Below, one piece after another: positions 45,261-54,499 of a stretch of DNA of 64,000 bases. This stretch comes from Natronincola peptidivorans (lineage in GTDB: Bacteria > Bacillota > Clostridia > Peptostreptococcales > Natronincolaceae), in the NCBI RefSeq assembly GCF_900111615.1, contig NZ_FOHU01000008.1, positions 97,809-161,808 on the forward strand. The letters are read 5' to 3'. Positions within the stretch are counted from its first letter, which is position 1. Every line of letters starts with the position of its first letter. The notes below the pieces were generated by a model that had not been told where the DNA came from, ran no database searches, and worked only from the letters and a program-made list of their open reading frames with translations. Both the position numbers and the translations under genes were made by a program.

Positions 45261-46253
45261 TTAAAGCTCCACCCAAACGCTTTCCTCACTAGACTTTCTT
45301 AAGGCATCAAGAATCTTCATATTTCCATAACTCTCCTCTAAAGAAACTTCTACTTCTCGATCCTGTTGAATAGCTTCTGCAAAGTCTTCGAACTCTAACT
45401 GATATTGATAAACTGGATCAAAGGTAACAACCCTTTCCCCTAATGCATTATTAACAATCAATTCCCCCTCTACATCATTAAAGTCATTAAACGGAATCTT
45501 TATTGTAATAGAACCACTGGTTCCATAAATTTTAACATCTTGTTGTGGAAAGCTGCTGGTGGAAGTAGTAAACAAACAACGGGCATTGCTGTAATCAAGG
45601 ATCCCGGAGGAAATAGCATCTGTATCAAAATTTGGATGCTTTTCCATTAGAGACACAACTCTTTTAGGAAATTCATCTAAAAGATAGCATGCTGTAGAAA
45701 CTGCATAACAGCCAATATCCATCAATGCACCCCCACCGCATTCCTTTCTATTTCTAATATTATTAGGATCAGAATTGGTATAATTAAAAGTGGTATGAAT
45801 AGCCGTAACCTTTCCTACTTCTCCGTATTTTATTAGTTCCTTAGCTCTCTTCCATTTTGGATGAAATCTATACATAAAGGCTTCCATTACTTTTATATTC
45901 TTATCCTTGACATAGTTTATAACTTCTAAAGCTTCTTCTACATTCATGGTTAGGGGTTTTTCACAGATAATATGCTTTTTAGCATCAGCTGATTTTTTAA
46001 TCCACTTAAGATGCTCATGATTCGGTAATGGTATGTAAACTGCATCAATAACTTCATCATTAAGTAAATCTTCATAAGAGCTGTAATGCTTTGGTATACC
46101 CCATTTTTCAGATGCTGCCTTCGCCTTTTCTGCTGTTCTAGATGCAACACCATACAGCTCTACTTTATTAGATTTTGATAAAGGAAGTATAATTCTTTTA
46201 ACAAAATGGTCAGAAACACCTAGAACACCTAACTTTAATTTTTTCATAGTCAC
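45261..46253 (-). CDS. Gfo/Idh/MocA-family dehydrogenase
   Basis: A 330-residue NAD(P)-dependent sugar or cyclitol dehydrogenase. The N-terminal Rossmann fold opens KLGVLGVSDHFVKR (degenerate GxGxxG), then YIPLPNHEH and the signature CEKPLTMN with the catalytic Lys near residue 98. The C-terminal domain has YRFHPKWKRAKELI and GGGALMDIGCYAVSTA, containing the catalytic His/Asp region. Substrate unknown. GTG (46253) or the ATG two codons later may be the start; AAAGGAG fits the GTG slightly better. Transcribed alone. Confidence 0.88.
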   Translation of the reverse strand: MTMKKLKLGVLGVSDHFVKRIILPLSKSNKVELYGVASRTAEKAKAASEKWGIPKHYSSYEDLLNDEVIDAVYIPLPNHEHLKWIKKSADAKKHIICEKPLTMNVEEALEVINYVKDKNIKVMEAFMYRFHPKWKRAKELIKYGEVGKVTAIHTTFNYTNSDPNNIRNRKECGGGALMDIGCYAVSTACYLLDEFPKRVVSLMEKHPNFDTDAISSGILDYSNARCLFTTSTSSFPQQDVKIYGTSGSITIKIPFNDFNDVEGELIVNNALGERVVTFDPVYQYQLEFEDFAEAIQQDREVEVSLEESYGNMKILDALRKSSEESVWVEL

Positions 46254-46778
46254 AGCAACTCCTTTATGATTTATTAAAACTAATTAATTCACAGTTTTCT
46301 GAAAACTAATTAGTCTTGAGGTTTTCTATATAGCTCTACCCTAGCCCCTAGAACCTTTATTTTCTATTTGTTCAGCAAATATACTTAAGATTTTTGCCAA
46401 GAAGGCTACCTCCTTTTTTAGTATTTAAATTTCTTTTTACTCTCTGGATTATTCTTTAAAGCTTTCTTGATTCTCCATCATGTGGTTTAGGTTGATGGCT
46501 AAATAGAAAAGGATATGTAGATGAGAATTATAATAATTTAATAACGATTCAATTATATCAAACAATTTTACATATTTCAATGCATTAAGAAGTCAAAGGA
46601 TTTTCTTGATCCTCCATTTAAATTGCAAAAAACAAAACGTAGATTATATTCATCAATTGAAAAAAATAGTGTTATGCTATACAATTTAGTTAAAATACTC
46701 TTTAAGAGGAGATACTGTTTAAATATATTATTGAAAAACGGTAACTTCAGGATCAAGAAAGGGAGGACACTACCTCAG
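46254..46778. other. divergent intergenic region between the Gfo/Idh/MocA and GntR genes
   Basis: About 525 bp, very AT-rich. AAAACTAATTA occurs twice, about 27 bp apart (46277-46314), next to the dehydrogenase start; it could be an operator. A long open frame continuing upstream of the GntR start is taken as spurious because it lacks a ribosome-binding site. Confidence 0.35.
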
Positions 46779-47456
46779 ATGGAAAAACGAACACTTGTAG
46801 ATAAAGCTGCAAATGAACTGATGCAGCTGATTCGAGAACATGGCTACGGTCCAGGAGAAAAGCTGCCAAATGAATATGAGCTTTCATCACAGCTTGGTGT
46901 AAGCCGAAATACGGTGCGTGAAGCAGTACGGACCCTTGCTTCTCGAAATGTACTGTATATAAGGCAGGGCGCAGGTACCTTTATCTCAGAAAAAAAAGGT
47001 GTGGCTGACGATCCACTGGGCTTTTCCTTTATGGATGACCGTAGAAAGCTTGTAGAGGATTTGATGCAAATTCGATGCATCATCGAACCACAGATCGCTG
47101 CCCTTGCAGCACAAAATGCAACCCCTCAGGATATTGCAGTTCTCAGCAGCCTGTGTGATGAAATAGAAGTACTCATTGTCAATCGTCAGGATTTTACACA
47201 AAAGGATATAGATTTTCACGTTCAGCTTGCCACCTGTAGCCAAAACATAGTAATATCTAACCTTATTCCATTGATTTGCGAAGGCATCAGGGTTTTTTCT
47301 TCGACAGTATTGGAGCAGGAGTTTGAACAGACTGCCAAATCCCACCGTGAAATTTTAGAAGCTGTAGGCGAAAGGCGTGCAACAGATGCACAGCAGGCCA
47401 TGCTATTCCACTTGCTATACAATCGTAATCGTTTTATTCAAGAAAAAGATTTATAA
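46779..47456 (+). CDS. GntR/FadR-family transcriptional regulator
   Basis: A 225-residue regulator. Residues about 3-70 are a GntR winged helix (GEKLPNEYELSSQLGVSRNT, VREAVRTLASRNVL, GAGTFIS). The C-terminal FCD ligand domain (about 90-215) has RCIIEPQIAALAA, the metal/ligand pattern DIDFHVQLA, and SHREILEAV. FadR-type regulators sense small organic acids. ATG at 46779 is taken because homology starts there; GGGAGG is 12 bases upstream, a longish gap. It precedes a three-gene oxidoreductase operon on the same strand and is its likely regulator. Confidence 0.87.
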   Translation: MEKRTLVDKAANELMQLIREHGYGPGEKLPNEYELSSQLGVSRNTVREAVRTLASRNVLYIRQGAGTFISEKKGVADDPLGFSFMDDRRKLVEDLMQIRCIIEPQIAALAAQNATPQDIAVLSSLCDEIEVLIVNRQDFTQKDIDFHVQLATCSQNIVISNLIPLICEGIRVFSSTVLEQEFEQTAKSHREILEAVGERRATDAQQAMLFHLLYNRNRFIQEKDL

Positions 47457-47581
47457 AGCTATCAACCCATATATTCTATTCCCTATAGACTATGTGGGTT
47501 TTTATATTATAAATTCATAGGATGATTTTTCCTTGTGCATGAATCTTCATTGAGTAAAATTATGTATTTTTATAAATAATC

Positions 47582-47610
47582 TTGTTTAAATTAAAAATTA
47601 ATGCTATAAT
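47582..47610 (+). promoter_or_regulatory. sigma-A promoter of the oxidoreductase operon
   Basis: TTGTTT (47582-47587), a 17-bp spacer and TATAAT (47605-47610), about 40 bases before the first gene. Confidence 0.65.
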
Positions 47611-47651
47611 CTCTTTAAATTCATTGGATGACTTAAAAGGGGGCTGGATGT

Positions 47652-49103
47652 ATGAAACAGAAATACGATGTAATAGTAATTGGTGCAGGGGTAGTTGGAA
47701 GTGCTGTCGCCCGCGAATTGGCAAGATATAAACTTAAAATAGGAGTTTTAGAAAAAAATGGCGACGTTTGCTTTGAAGCCAGCGGAAGAAACTCCGCTGT
47801 AATCCATGGGGGATTTGCCTATGATCTTGGTACCCTTAAGGCTGCATGCTGTGTAGAGGGATGTTTAGAGTTTGATCAGCTAGCAAGAGAATTAGATATT
47901 CCCTTCAAACGTACAGGTAAAGTTCTTGTAGGGAACACCGAAGAAGACTATGAAAGCCTTAAACGTACCATTAAAAATGGTAAAATCAATGGCAGTGTCG
48001 GCCTTGAAATGATAGATGAAAAACGTCTTAAGGAGCTGGTTCCTGCGGTAATTGGGAAATTTGCCATGTTTTCCCCTCTCAGCGGTATTGTAGATCCATT
48101 TCAGTACACAATTGCCTTGGCAGAAAATGCAGCTATGAACGGTGTTGATTTTTATTTTAATAATGAAGTAATCGATATCCATCGGGAAGCAAACGGTACC
48201 TATCATATTAAAACAATTCAAAATAATTTTAATACTCGCTGGGTTGTAAATTGTGCTGGATTGGGCAGTGTTAAAATCTCTGAGATGCTGGGCATTCACG
48301 GTTATCGCTTCGGTGGTACGAAAGGTGATTATATTGTTTTAGATAAACGGGTGGGTCCTTTACTCCCTATGCCCGTCTATCCTGTACCTAGCACCACTTA
48401 TATGGGGATTCATGTAACACCTACAATGGATGGCAACGTAACTGTTGGTCCTAATGCCGATTATGTAGAGGATTTCGCCTATTACGGTGTACCTCAAAGG
48501 AATATGGATTATCTGGCAGAAGATGCCTCAACGCTATGGCCCCACATCCATAAATCCGACTATATTAGCAATTATTCAGGTATCCAGCCTAAGTGGTTGG
48601 AGGGCAATGATGCAATAAAGGACTTTGTGATTGAAGCACGGGATGAAGCCCCAAATACCATCAATCTTGTTGGTATCGAATCCCCCGGCCTAACTTCTGC
48701 AGTGCCGATCGCACGTCGTGCTGTTAGATTACTGGCTGATGCTGAAAGACTGCATCCTAACAAAGATTTTAATCCAATTCGCAAAGGCATTCTTCGTTTC
48801 TCTGAGCAAAGTGATGAAGAAAAAGCTAGATTGATTGCTAAAAACCCTGATTATGGGGAGATTATCTGCCGCTGTGAAACAGTAACAAAAGCCGAAATTC
48901 TACAGGCAGTACATAATCCTTTGGGGGTTGATACCATGATGAGCATTAAGTACCGAACCCGCTCAATGATGGGCCGATGTCAGGGAGGCTACTGTCAGAT
49001 GCGTATTGCAGAAATTATTCAAGAGGAGCTGGATCTGAATGCCAACGAGGTGCTGTATGGCCGCAGCGGTTCCAATATGTTTACAGGGAAGGTGAGAGGA
49101 TGA
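47652..49103 (+). CDS. GlpA/LhgO-like FAD-dependent oxidoreductase with BFD-type [2Fe-2S] domain
   Basis: A 483-residue protein. The FAD-binding Rossmann motif VIGAGVVGSAVAREL is at residues 7-21. DAO-type substrate-domain features (SGRNSAVIHGG, GLGSVKISEMLG, GIQPKWL) follow. After about residue 400 comes a BFD-like Fe-S domain with CRCETVTKAEI and GRCQGGYCQMRI (four Cys). This is the architecture of anaerobic glycerol-3-phosphate dehydrogenase-like GlpA and of 2-hydroxyacid oxidases in clostridia. The stop TGA overlaps the ATG of the next gene (ATGA). Forms a three-subunit unit with the following two genes. Substrate: glycerol-3-phosphate or another hydroxyacid, not decidable here. Confidence 0.87.
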   Translation: MKQKYDVIVIGAGVVGSAVARELARYKLKIGVLEKNGDVCFEASGRNSAVIHGGFAYDLGTLKAACCVEGCLEFDQLARELDIPFKRTGKVLVGNTEEDYESLKRTIKNGKINGSVGLEMIDEKRLKELVPAVIGKFAMFSPLSGIVDPFQYTIALAENAAMNGVDFYFNNEVIDIHREANGTYHIKTIQNNFNTRWVVNCAGLGSVKISEMLGIHGYRFGGTKGDYIVLDKRVGPLLPMPVYPVPSTTYMGIHVTPTMDGNVTVGPNADYVEDFAYYGVPQRNMDYLAEDASTLWPHIHKSDYISNYSGIQPKWLEGNDAIKDFVIEARDEAPNTINLVGIESPGLTSAVPIARRAVRLLADAERLHPNKDFNPIRKGILRFSEQSDEEKARLIAKNPDYGEIICRCETVTKAEILQAVHNPLGVDTMMSIKYRTRSMMGRCQGGYCQMRIAEIIQEELDLNANEVLYGRSGSNMFTGKVRG

Positions 49104-50341
49104 ATTTTGTTAACAAAGAAGTAGTTATTATCGGCGGTGGGCCTGCAGGACTTGCGGCAGCTCTGGAGCTTTATAAAAAAGGAATTCATGATATTTTGAT
49201 TATAGAACGTGAAAAAAACCTGGGAGGAATCCTCCGGCAGTGTATCCATGACGGTTTTGGTCTTACACGTTTCAAGGAGTCCTTAAGTGGACCAGAATAT
49301 GCACAACGATTTATAGATGAGATAGAAAAACTTAAGATTCCATATATAACCAATACTACCGTTCTTTCTGTGACAAAGGATAAAAAAATCACTGCCGCTT
49401 CCAAAGCCGGCTTCATGACTTGGCAAGCAAAAGCCGTGATCCTTACAATGGGATGTCGTGAACGTACCCGTGGTGCCCTTGGGATTCCTGGCGAACGCCC
49501 TGCTGGAGTCTTCACCGCAGGTGTAGCCCAATCCTATATAAATCTTTACAACACTATGGTAGGAAAAAATGTTGTTATTCTTGGTTCAGGGGATATCGGA
49601 CTCATTATGGCACGTCGTATGACCCTTGAGGGAGCAAATGTAAAGGCTGTATTTGAAATCTTGCCTTACGCAAGCGGTCTTTCACGTAATATTCAGCAGT
49701 GCCTGAATGATTACAGCATTCCACTTTACTTAAGCCATACTGTTACCAATATTCACGGCAGCTCTAGATTAACTGGAGTTACAGTTTCTGAGGTGGACCA
49801 TGATCTCAAGCCCATCCCTGGAACTGAAAAGAAATATGATTGTGACACACTGATTCTCTCAGTAGGACTGATCCCCGAAAATGAGCTTTCCCTTTCAGCT
49901 GGGGTTGAGCTAGACCAACGTACAAAGGGTGCTATCGTGGATGAAAACTACCAAACATCCGTTGACGGTATATTTGCTGCAGGTAATGTGCTGCACGTAC
50001 ACGACCTCGTAGACTTTGTATCATTAGAAGCAGAAAGGCTTTCGGATTCTGTTTCAATATATTTACAGAATAAAAATCTGCCTCCATCTAATGTCAAAAT
50101 TATCACTAGTCCTGAAATCACCTACACCATTCCACAGTATGTGAGTGGTACAAAAAATTTTAATCTTTCAATCCGTGCAAAAGAACCATTGAAAGACTGT
50201 AAAATTGAAATTCTACAGGATGGTTCAGTGATAAAATCTGTTGATATGAAAACAGTGATCCCAGCAGAAATGATTAATATGCCCGTTAATTATAAGTTGA
50301 TACAATCTGAAAAAGATTTGGAGGTGATGGTCAAATGCTAA
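49100..50341 (+). CDS. FAD/NAD(P)-binding pyridine-nucleotide-disulfide-like oxidoreductase (GlpB-like partner)
   Basis: A 413-residue protein. VVIIGGGPAGLAAALELYKKG binds FAD, GCRERTRGALGIPGERP and AGVAQSYIN sit before a second Rossmann motif VVILGSGDIGLIMARR (NAD). Then GLIPENELSLSAG and DGIFAAGNVLHVHDLVD close the FAD site. There is no CxxxxC redox disulfide, so it acts as an NAD(P)H/FAD electron carrier and not as a disulfide reductase. ATG overlaps the previous stop; GGTGAGAGG lies in front. It probably delivers electrons from the GlpA-like subunit to NAD or a carrier. Confidence 0.88.
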   Translation: MNFVNKEVVIIGGGPAGLAAALELYKKGIHDILIIEREKNLGGILRQCIHDGFGLTRFKESLSGPEYAQRFIDEIEKLKIPYITNTTVLSVTKDKKITAASKAGFMTWQAKAVILTMGCRERTRGALGIPGERPAGVFTAGVAQSYINLYNTMVGKNVVILGSGDIGLIMARRMTLEGANVKAVFEILPYASGLSRNIQQCLNDYSIPLYLSHTVTNIHGSSRLTGVTVSEVDHDLKPIPGTEKKYDCDTLILSVGLIPENELSLSAGVELDQRTKGAIVDENYQTSVDGIFAAGNVLHVHDLVDFVSLEAERLSDSVSIYLQNKNLPPSNVKIITSPEITYTIPQYVSGTKNFNLSIRAKEPLKDCKIEILQDGSVIKSVDMKTVIPAEMINMPVNYKLIQSEKDLEVMVKC

Positions 50342-50697
50342 AGGAATATACCTGCATACTCTGCCCAAATGGATGTGATATTACAGCAGAAATTGCGGAT
50401 AAAAAAATTCTTTCAACAAAGGGGGCCCTATGCCAGCAAGGGTGGGAATATGTCCATCAGGAGATAACAGATCCTCATCGCAGCATTGCTTCTTCTATTT
50501 TATTGGAGGGGGGCGTACTTCCTTTGGTAAGCGTACGACTATCCAATCCTATCCCTAAAGACAAAATTTTTGATGTGATGTCAGTTATCAAAAAAACCCG
50601 TATAAATGCACCCGTTTTCGTAGGACAGGTGGTAATTAAAAACATACTTGGACTGAATAGTGATGTAGTTATAACTAAAAACGTACTGGCAAAATAA
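50335..50697 (+). CDS. DUF1667 protein, third subunit of the oxidoreductase operon
   Basis: A 120-residue protein with four spaced cysteines, the first pair in CILCPNGC and a further one in GALCQQGWEYV, then DPHRSIAS and VGQVVIKN. This is DUF1667, almost always encoded after GlpA-like and FAD-oxidoreductase genes. It is probably a small Fe-S or Zn protein that completes the complex. Its ATG overlaps the previous stop by 7 bases, so translation is coupled. Confidence 0.88.
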   Translation: MLKEYTCILCPNGCDITAEIADKKILSTKGALCQQGWEYVHQEITDPHRSIASSILLEGGVLPLVSVRLSNPIPKDKIFDVMSVIKKTRINAPVFVGQVVIKNILGLNSDVVITKNVLAK

Positions 50698-50782
50698 CCA
50701 GTAGATTTCCTATTGAGATCTAAAGCGCGGAAGAGTTAAATTTCTTGCAGAATTTCTAATTTCATAGTTGTTTTTCTATTTT

Positions 50783-50810
50783 GGGGCAGGAAATCTTATC
50801 TCCTGCCCCC
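50783..50810 (+). terminator. terminator of the oxidoreductase operon
   Basis: GGGGCAGGA (50783-50791) pairs perfectly with TCCTGCCCC (50801-50809), about 85 bases past the stop. No strong T-tract. Confidence 0.6.
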
Positions 50811-50932
50811 TGTAAATCCAAATCTCCTATAAGTAAACAGTCTGTATAAACGATGAGATTTGAATTTTATTAAGAAATGATATTTTCATATCTCTGAAAT
50901 CGTAGTATCGGTGTCCATTGCTTTATCTTGCT

Positions 50933-51508
50933 TTATTTTAATGACTGATTTTGAGTCTTCTTCGATGTATCGTAACCTAATTCATAATACTTGTTATTGT
51001 TGAACTCAAAAGTTTTAATGACATCAAGTCCAAGTTTATCAGTATGTGCTTTATAGGATCTAGGATTTATTTGATTGATAAAAGTAATTAAGATGGGGTA
51101 CCTTTTAGCCATTTGCCTTCGTGAAAACTCAAAAAGATTCGTAAGAACTTCAGTTCCACGATAATCCCGATGAATACAAATCGGTCCATACTGATAAGAA
51201 TTTCCCATTGAAAGTGTTTGGCCTAGATACTCTGTGTTTGGCAAATCTTTAATCATATGTTGAAAGAGGGGCCATGCTGACCAATACTGCCAAGATGCTG
51301 CCATTGCATAGGCCACAACTTTCTTGCCATCACATGCAATCGCAAGTCCACTTTCTTTTTCTATTAGTTCTTTAAATTGTTCTTTTGTGAATAAAGTTGT
51401 CACGAATCCATTGGGTCTGTCCTCATCGCTTATTGTTGACACATGATATTTTTGCTGTAATTCTGAAATACTTGGGATGTCCTTTAATGTTGCATTTCTA
51501 TAATGCAT
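50933..51508 (-). CDS. GNAT-family N-acetyltransferase
   Basis: A 191-residue protein. Strand/helix order follows the GNAT fold: RNATLKDIPSISELQ, then GLAIACDGKKVVAYAMA, PICIHRDYRGTEVLTNLF (acetyl-CoA pyrophosphate loop region, RxxGxx degenerate) and ITFINQINPRSYKAHTDKLGL. The acetyl acceptor is unknown. ATG at complement 51506-51508 has GGAG 8 bases upstream; an ATG three codons earlier overlaps it. Stands alone. Confidence 0.8.
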   Translation of the reverse strand: MHYRNATLKDIPSISELQQKYHVSTISDEDRPNGFVTTLFTKEQFKELIEKESGLAIACDGKKVVAYAMAASWQYWSAWPLFQHMIKDLPNTEYLGQTLSMGNSYQYGPICIHRDYRGTEVLTNLFEFSRRQMAKRYPILITFINQINPRSYKAHTDKLGLDVIKTFEFNNNKYYELGYDTSKKTQNQSLK

Positions 51509-51921
51509 TATATCCACTCCTTAAAATTCATTGAATTCTCTTCATAAACCATGGCAATCCCTGAGATAATTCTTGGGGTTTATGTTTTAATACAGTAAAA
51601 TACCTCTGTTGTTTCAAGTCTTCATAGACTATTTCATTATTCATTATATAATATTCGTAAAGCATATATCCACTTTTTACTTTATATGCTTCATGTTTTT
51701 TTAAACCTATTATTACTATATATCTTCATTTATTTCCTATCAATCCACAAAATCCTTTTCTTTTTACGTATTTGTTTAATTTTTCCTTTAAAATACCTCA
51801 TAAAAGGCAAATCCCAAATACTTTCAGTTAGAGACGAGACTGCTTGGATCTTCTATGGCTCTAAACACCTATTTAAAACATAAAGCATATAATATAAAAA
51901 AACATGAAAGGAATGAGCAAA
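51509..51921. other. intergenic region between the divergent GNAT and cupin genes
   Basis: About 410 bp, very AT-rich. A 65-codon open frame (51686-51883) has no ribosome-binding site and a hydrophobic, low-complexity product, so it is not called. No RNA motif was seen. Confidence 0.4.
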
Positions 51922-52479
51922 GTGTACAATGACTATAGACCATACCCATACCCCGCCAGTCCTAATACACCAATGTATAATCCCTACAATATGTATAATG
52001 GTTATAGAATGTATCCATATCCTTACTGGGGTACACCACCAACGTATCCCTCGTATCCTCCTAAACAGCCTATTAAGTTAAAGGATTACGGGCCGTGCCC
52101 CTATGTAGTTAATATTGAAGAGGCTACTACACAAAATGACTATTACCGTATCGCCTTATGGACAGGAGAATATTTGCAGCTTACCTTGATGAGTATCAAT
52201 TCTGGGGATGACATAGGTTTAGAAATACATGAAGATCATGATCAATTTATTCGTATTGAAGAAGGTCAGGGAATGGTTATGATGGGAGATAAAAAAGATC
52301 AGTTGGATTTTAGAGCAGAAGTCTATGATGATTATGCAATATTTATCCCTGCTGGTAAATGGCATAATCTGATTAATACGGGATGTACACCGTTGAAATT
52401 GTACTCTATTTATGCACCACCCGAGCATCCACATGGTACACTTCACAGAACGAAAGCAGATGCTGAAAAACACTACTAA
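51922..52479 (+). CDS. cupin-domain protein with Pro/Tyr-rich N-terminus
   Basis: A 185-residue protein. The first 55 residues are rich in Tyr and Pro (YRPYPYP, YPYPYWGTPPTYPSYPP), resembling spore-coat or surface tethers. The rest is a single cupin barrel, with metal ligands in EIHEDHDQF and IEEG (cupin motif 1: two His, Glu) and PAGKWHNLIN (motif 2 His). The GTG at 51922 lies 9 bases after GAAAGGA and is chosen over an ATG that overlaps it. The catalytic reaction is unknown; a spore- or surface-associated metal-binding isomerase/dioxygenase-like protein is possible. Confidence 0.8.
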   Translation: MYNDYRPYPYPASPNTPMYNPYNMYNGYRMYPYPYWGTPPTYPSYPPKQPIKLKDYGPCPYVVNIEEATTQNDYYRIALWTGEYLQLTLMSINSGDDIGLEIHEDHDQFIRIEEGQGMVMMGDKKDQLDFRAEVYDDYAIFIPAGKWHNLINTGCTPLKLYSIYAPPEHPHGTLHRTKADAEKHY

Positions 52480-52517
52480 TGCTAAATATTAGGAGAATTT
52501 TGTCCCTATAAAAATTT

Positions 52518-52567
52518 AAAAGTGTAGAGTCTTATGGCGTTTCATGCTCATTCTCTGCACTTTTTCT
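52518..52567 (+). terminator. terminator of the cupin gene
   Basis: AAAGTGTAGAG pairs with CTCTGCACTTT and is followed by TTCTTATTCTTCT on the plus strand. Confidence 0.75.
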
Positions 52568-52572
52568 TATTC

Positions 52573-53100
52573 TTCTATTTATATTTGTAGATGCACTCAG
52601 CAATCTTATAGGTCCTACATTAGATAATTACTTAAGTTTACTGATTTTTTCTTCGTCTAAGCTTTCTCACATTTCTGCAATTTCTGGATTAACTCCATTG
52701 AATATTATAGGCACCCTTTTTATAATACCAACTATGCTAAATGCTTTTTTTCTTCGATTCCATAGTTCAATTCATTTCCTCCTTTTATTGATAATTGAAA
52801 GGTCATTGGTGTATAAGCTTTTAATGATTTGCTATTATTTTTGGCTTCCGAAGGGGTTATTCCTTGCAAAACTTGAAACGCCCTTGTAAAAGAATCTGCT
52901 GGGCCATACCCGTATTTTATGGCAACATCGATCACTCTCATGTTACAATTATTTAGTTCAAACGCAGCAAGAGTTCGCCGCCTACGACGAATGTATTCTG
53001 AGGATAATCCTATCCTTGCAACTTCTTTTATGTCAATATCATTTGTAAGGTTTTCTTCAATATAACTAAGTGCTTCGTTCATTCTTTTAAAATATTGCAT
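52573..53100 (-). pseudogene. AraC-family regulator with GyrI-like domain, multiply broken
   Basis: An AraC-type HTH opens normally ([20 protein letters not shown]) but jumps from [11 protein letters not shown] straight to [13 protein letters not shown]. Family members carry about 18 more residues there (first HTH recognition helix), so an in-frame deletion is evident. After GIEEKK a one-base loss in an A-tract shifts frame. The true continuation reads [20 protein letters not shown], with a TGA where family members have Trp, then SLDEEKISKLK, a stop and SNVGPIRLLSASTNIN. At least four lesions. No ribosome-binding site remains. Confidence 0.8.
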
Positions 53101-53146
53101 GATTTATGTCAAGGCTTATACTTTCAAAGTTGCATCAAATAGAACT

Positions 53147-54403
53147 TTAAAGCTCTTGTTCATTTAACAAGGATATCAAAAACACAACTGAAATGAAACT
53201 GATCAGTAAGGTAGCTGCCAGCATCGTCCAATGCACTTCAACTTTGTTAAGAATCATACCATACACTAATGCCCCAAAGGGCATACCTCCCTTAGTAATC
53301 ATTCCCACAATCGAAAACACTCGAGACATATATTCGTTAGGGGTTGCTCTCTGAATATAGGTCTGTACAGGAACATTTATAAACATAATAGCAATGCTTA
53401 GAAAACAAAGAACTGCTGCCAATGAAATAAAATATGCAAATGTACCTTGTCCCAATAACAATATACTGTGGGGAAACAACAAAGTCACAAAGGCTAGCAT
53501 CATCCCCATAAGTAAACTCAAACCCATCACAAGGGGTTTTGTGACCTTTTTATCTTTACTAAACAGTATGCCTACTAAAATACTTCCAAGCAGGGCTCCT
53601 AATATAATGAATATTTGAAGATAACCATATTGAGTATCCGAATATTCCAATCTAGTTTTGAAAAACAAAGGTAACACTACAGTAAAGATCGGCTGAATTA
53701 AGGCATATATTATTAAGAAAAACATACATAATCTGCGAATCATTTTGTTATCAAAAATAAAACTAGCACCTTCAGACAAATCCGATATAAATCCTGTTTT
53801 GCCAGTTATTGATTCTCGTTTGACGTGCTTATACTTAATCAGCATTTCACTGCACCCTGATAGTAAAAATGATATTCCATTAATGAAAAAGACCACTGTA
53901 ATACCAAGGCTTGCATACAGCATCGTCCCAATGACAGGACCCAATAGACCCGCCAGTGTTCTCAAGCCCGCCACAGCGGAGTTGGCTCGAGACAACTCAT
54001 TTTCATTAACCAACTGTGGCAGCATCCCTTTCGTGGCAGGATCAAATAAACCGTTCAACAGCGATACAATTACCTGTATCGACAGTAAGAAAGGTAGGCT
54101 CATTCTATCGGAATATGCACTTAAAGCCAAACCCAGTATAACTACAGCACTGGCAAGGTCTGTTGCTACCATGATGATTTTCCTGTTCAATCGATCTCCT
54201 AACACGCCGGCAATGGGATAAACAATTAGCGCTGGCACTAAAGATAGGAAGGCAAATAGACCGACAGTAGCTGCCGAACCACCGACATCAATAATATACA
54301 GTGGCATAATTACCATTTGCAAACTGTTCCCCGTGTCGGAAACAAATCGCCCAAGTAGTAATAATAGAAGATTTTTATTCAAAGTTTTTTTATCTTTTTC
54401 CAT
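53147..54403 (-). CDS. MFS transporter (drug-exporter type)
   Basis: A 418-residue membrane protein with 12 predicted helices. Motif A is GVLGDRLNRKIIM between helices 2 and 3. FDPATKGMLPQLVNENELSRANSAV is typical of the MFS_3/EntS-like subgroup, followed by LRTLAGLLGPVIGTML. GAGG precedes the ATG. Lies downstream of the first PEP-utilising phosphotransferase gene on the same strand with about 100 bases between, so a resistance operon (modify and export) is possible. Substrate unknown. Confidence 0.87.
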   Translation of the reverse strand: MEKDKKTLNKNLLLLLLGRFVSDTGNSLQMVIMPLYIIDVGGSAATVGLFAFLSLVPALIVYPIAGVLGDRLNRKIIMVATDLASAVVILGLALSAYSDRMSLPFLLSIQVIVSLLNGLFDPATKGMLPQLVNENELSRANSAVAGLRTLAGLLGPVIGTMLYASLGITVVFFINGISFLLSGCSEMLIKYKHVKRESITGKTGFISDLSEGASFIFDNKMIRRLCMFFLIIYALIQPIFTVVLPLFFKTRLEYSDTQYGYLQIFIILGALLGSILVGILFSKDKKVTKPLVMGLSLLMGMMLAFVTLLFPHSILLLGQGTFAYFISLAAVLCFLSIAIMFINVPVQTYIQRATPNEYMSRVFSIVGMITKGGMPFGALVYGMILNKVEVHWTMLAATLLISFISVVFLISLLNEQEL

Positions 54404-54430
54404 GAATATACTACCTCAATTCTTTTCTGT

Positions 54431-54464
54431 CTGAGAAAGCCACCTGAACTAGCGGCTTTCAATC
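54431..54464 (-). terminator. hairpin between the phosphotransferase and MFS genes
   Basis: GAAAGCC pairs with GGCTTTC, with extra pairing of the CTAG centre. The U-tract is absent, so it could be a partial terminator or processing site. Confidence 0.4.
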
Positions 54465-54499
54465 TTTACATTTTGTATAAAAAGAAATGTTTACCTTCT

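Noticed and set aside
51686..51883. Possible 65-residue membrane protein
   Set aside because: No ribosome-binding site and AT-driven hydrophobic composition.
52732..53100. A short functional AraC regulator
   Set aside because: The first HTH is deleted and the ligand domain continues in other frames downstream; no ribosome-binding site.
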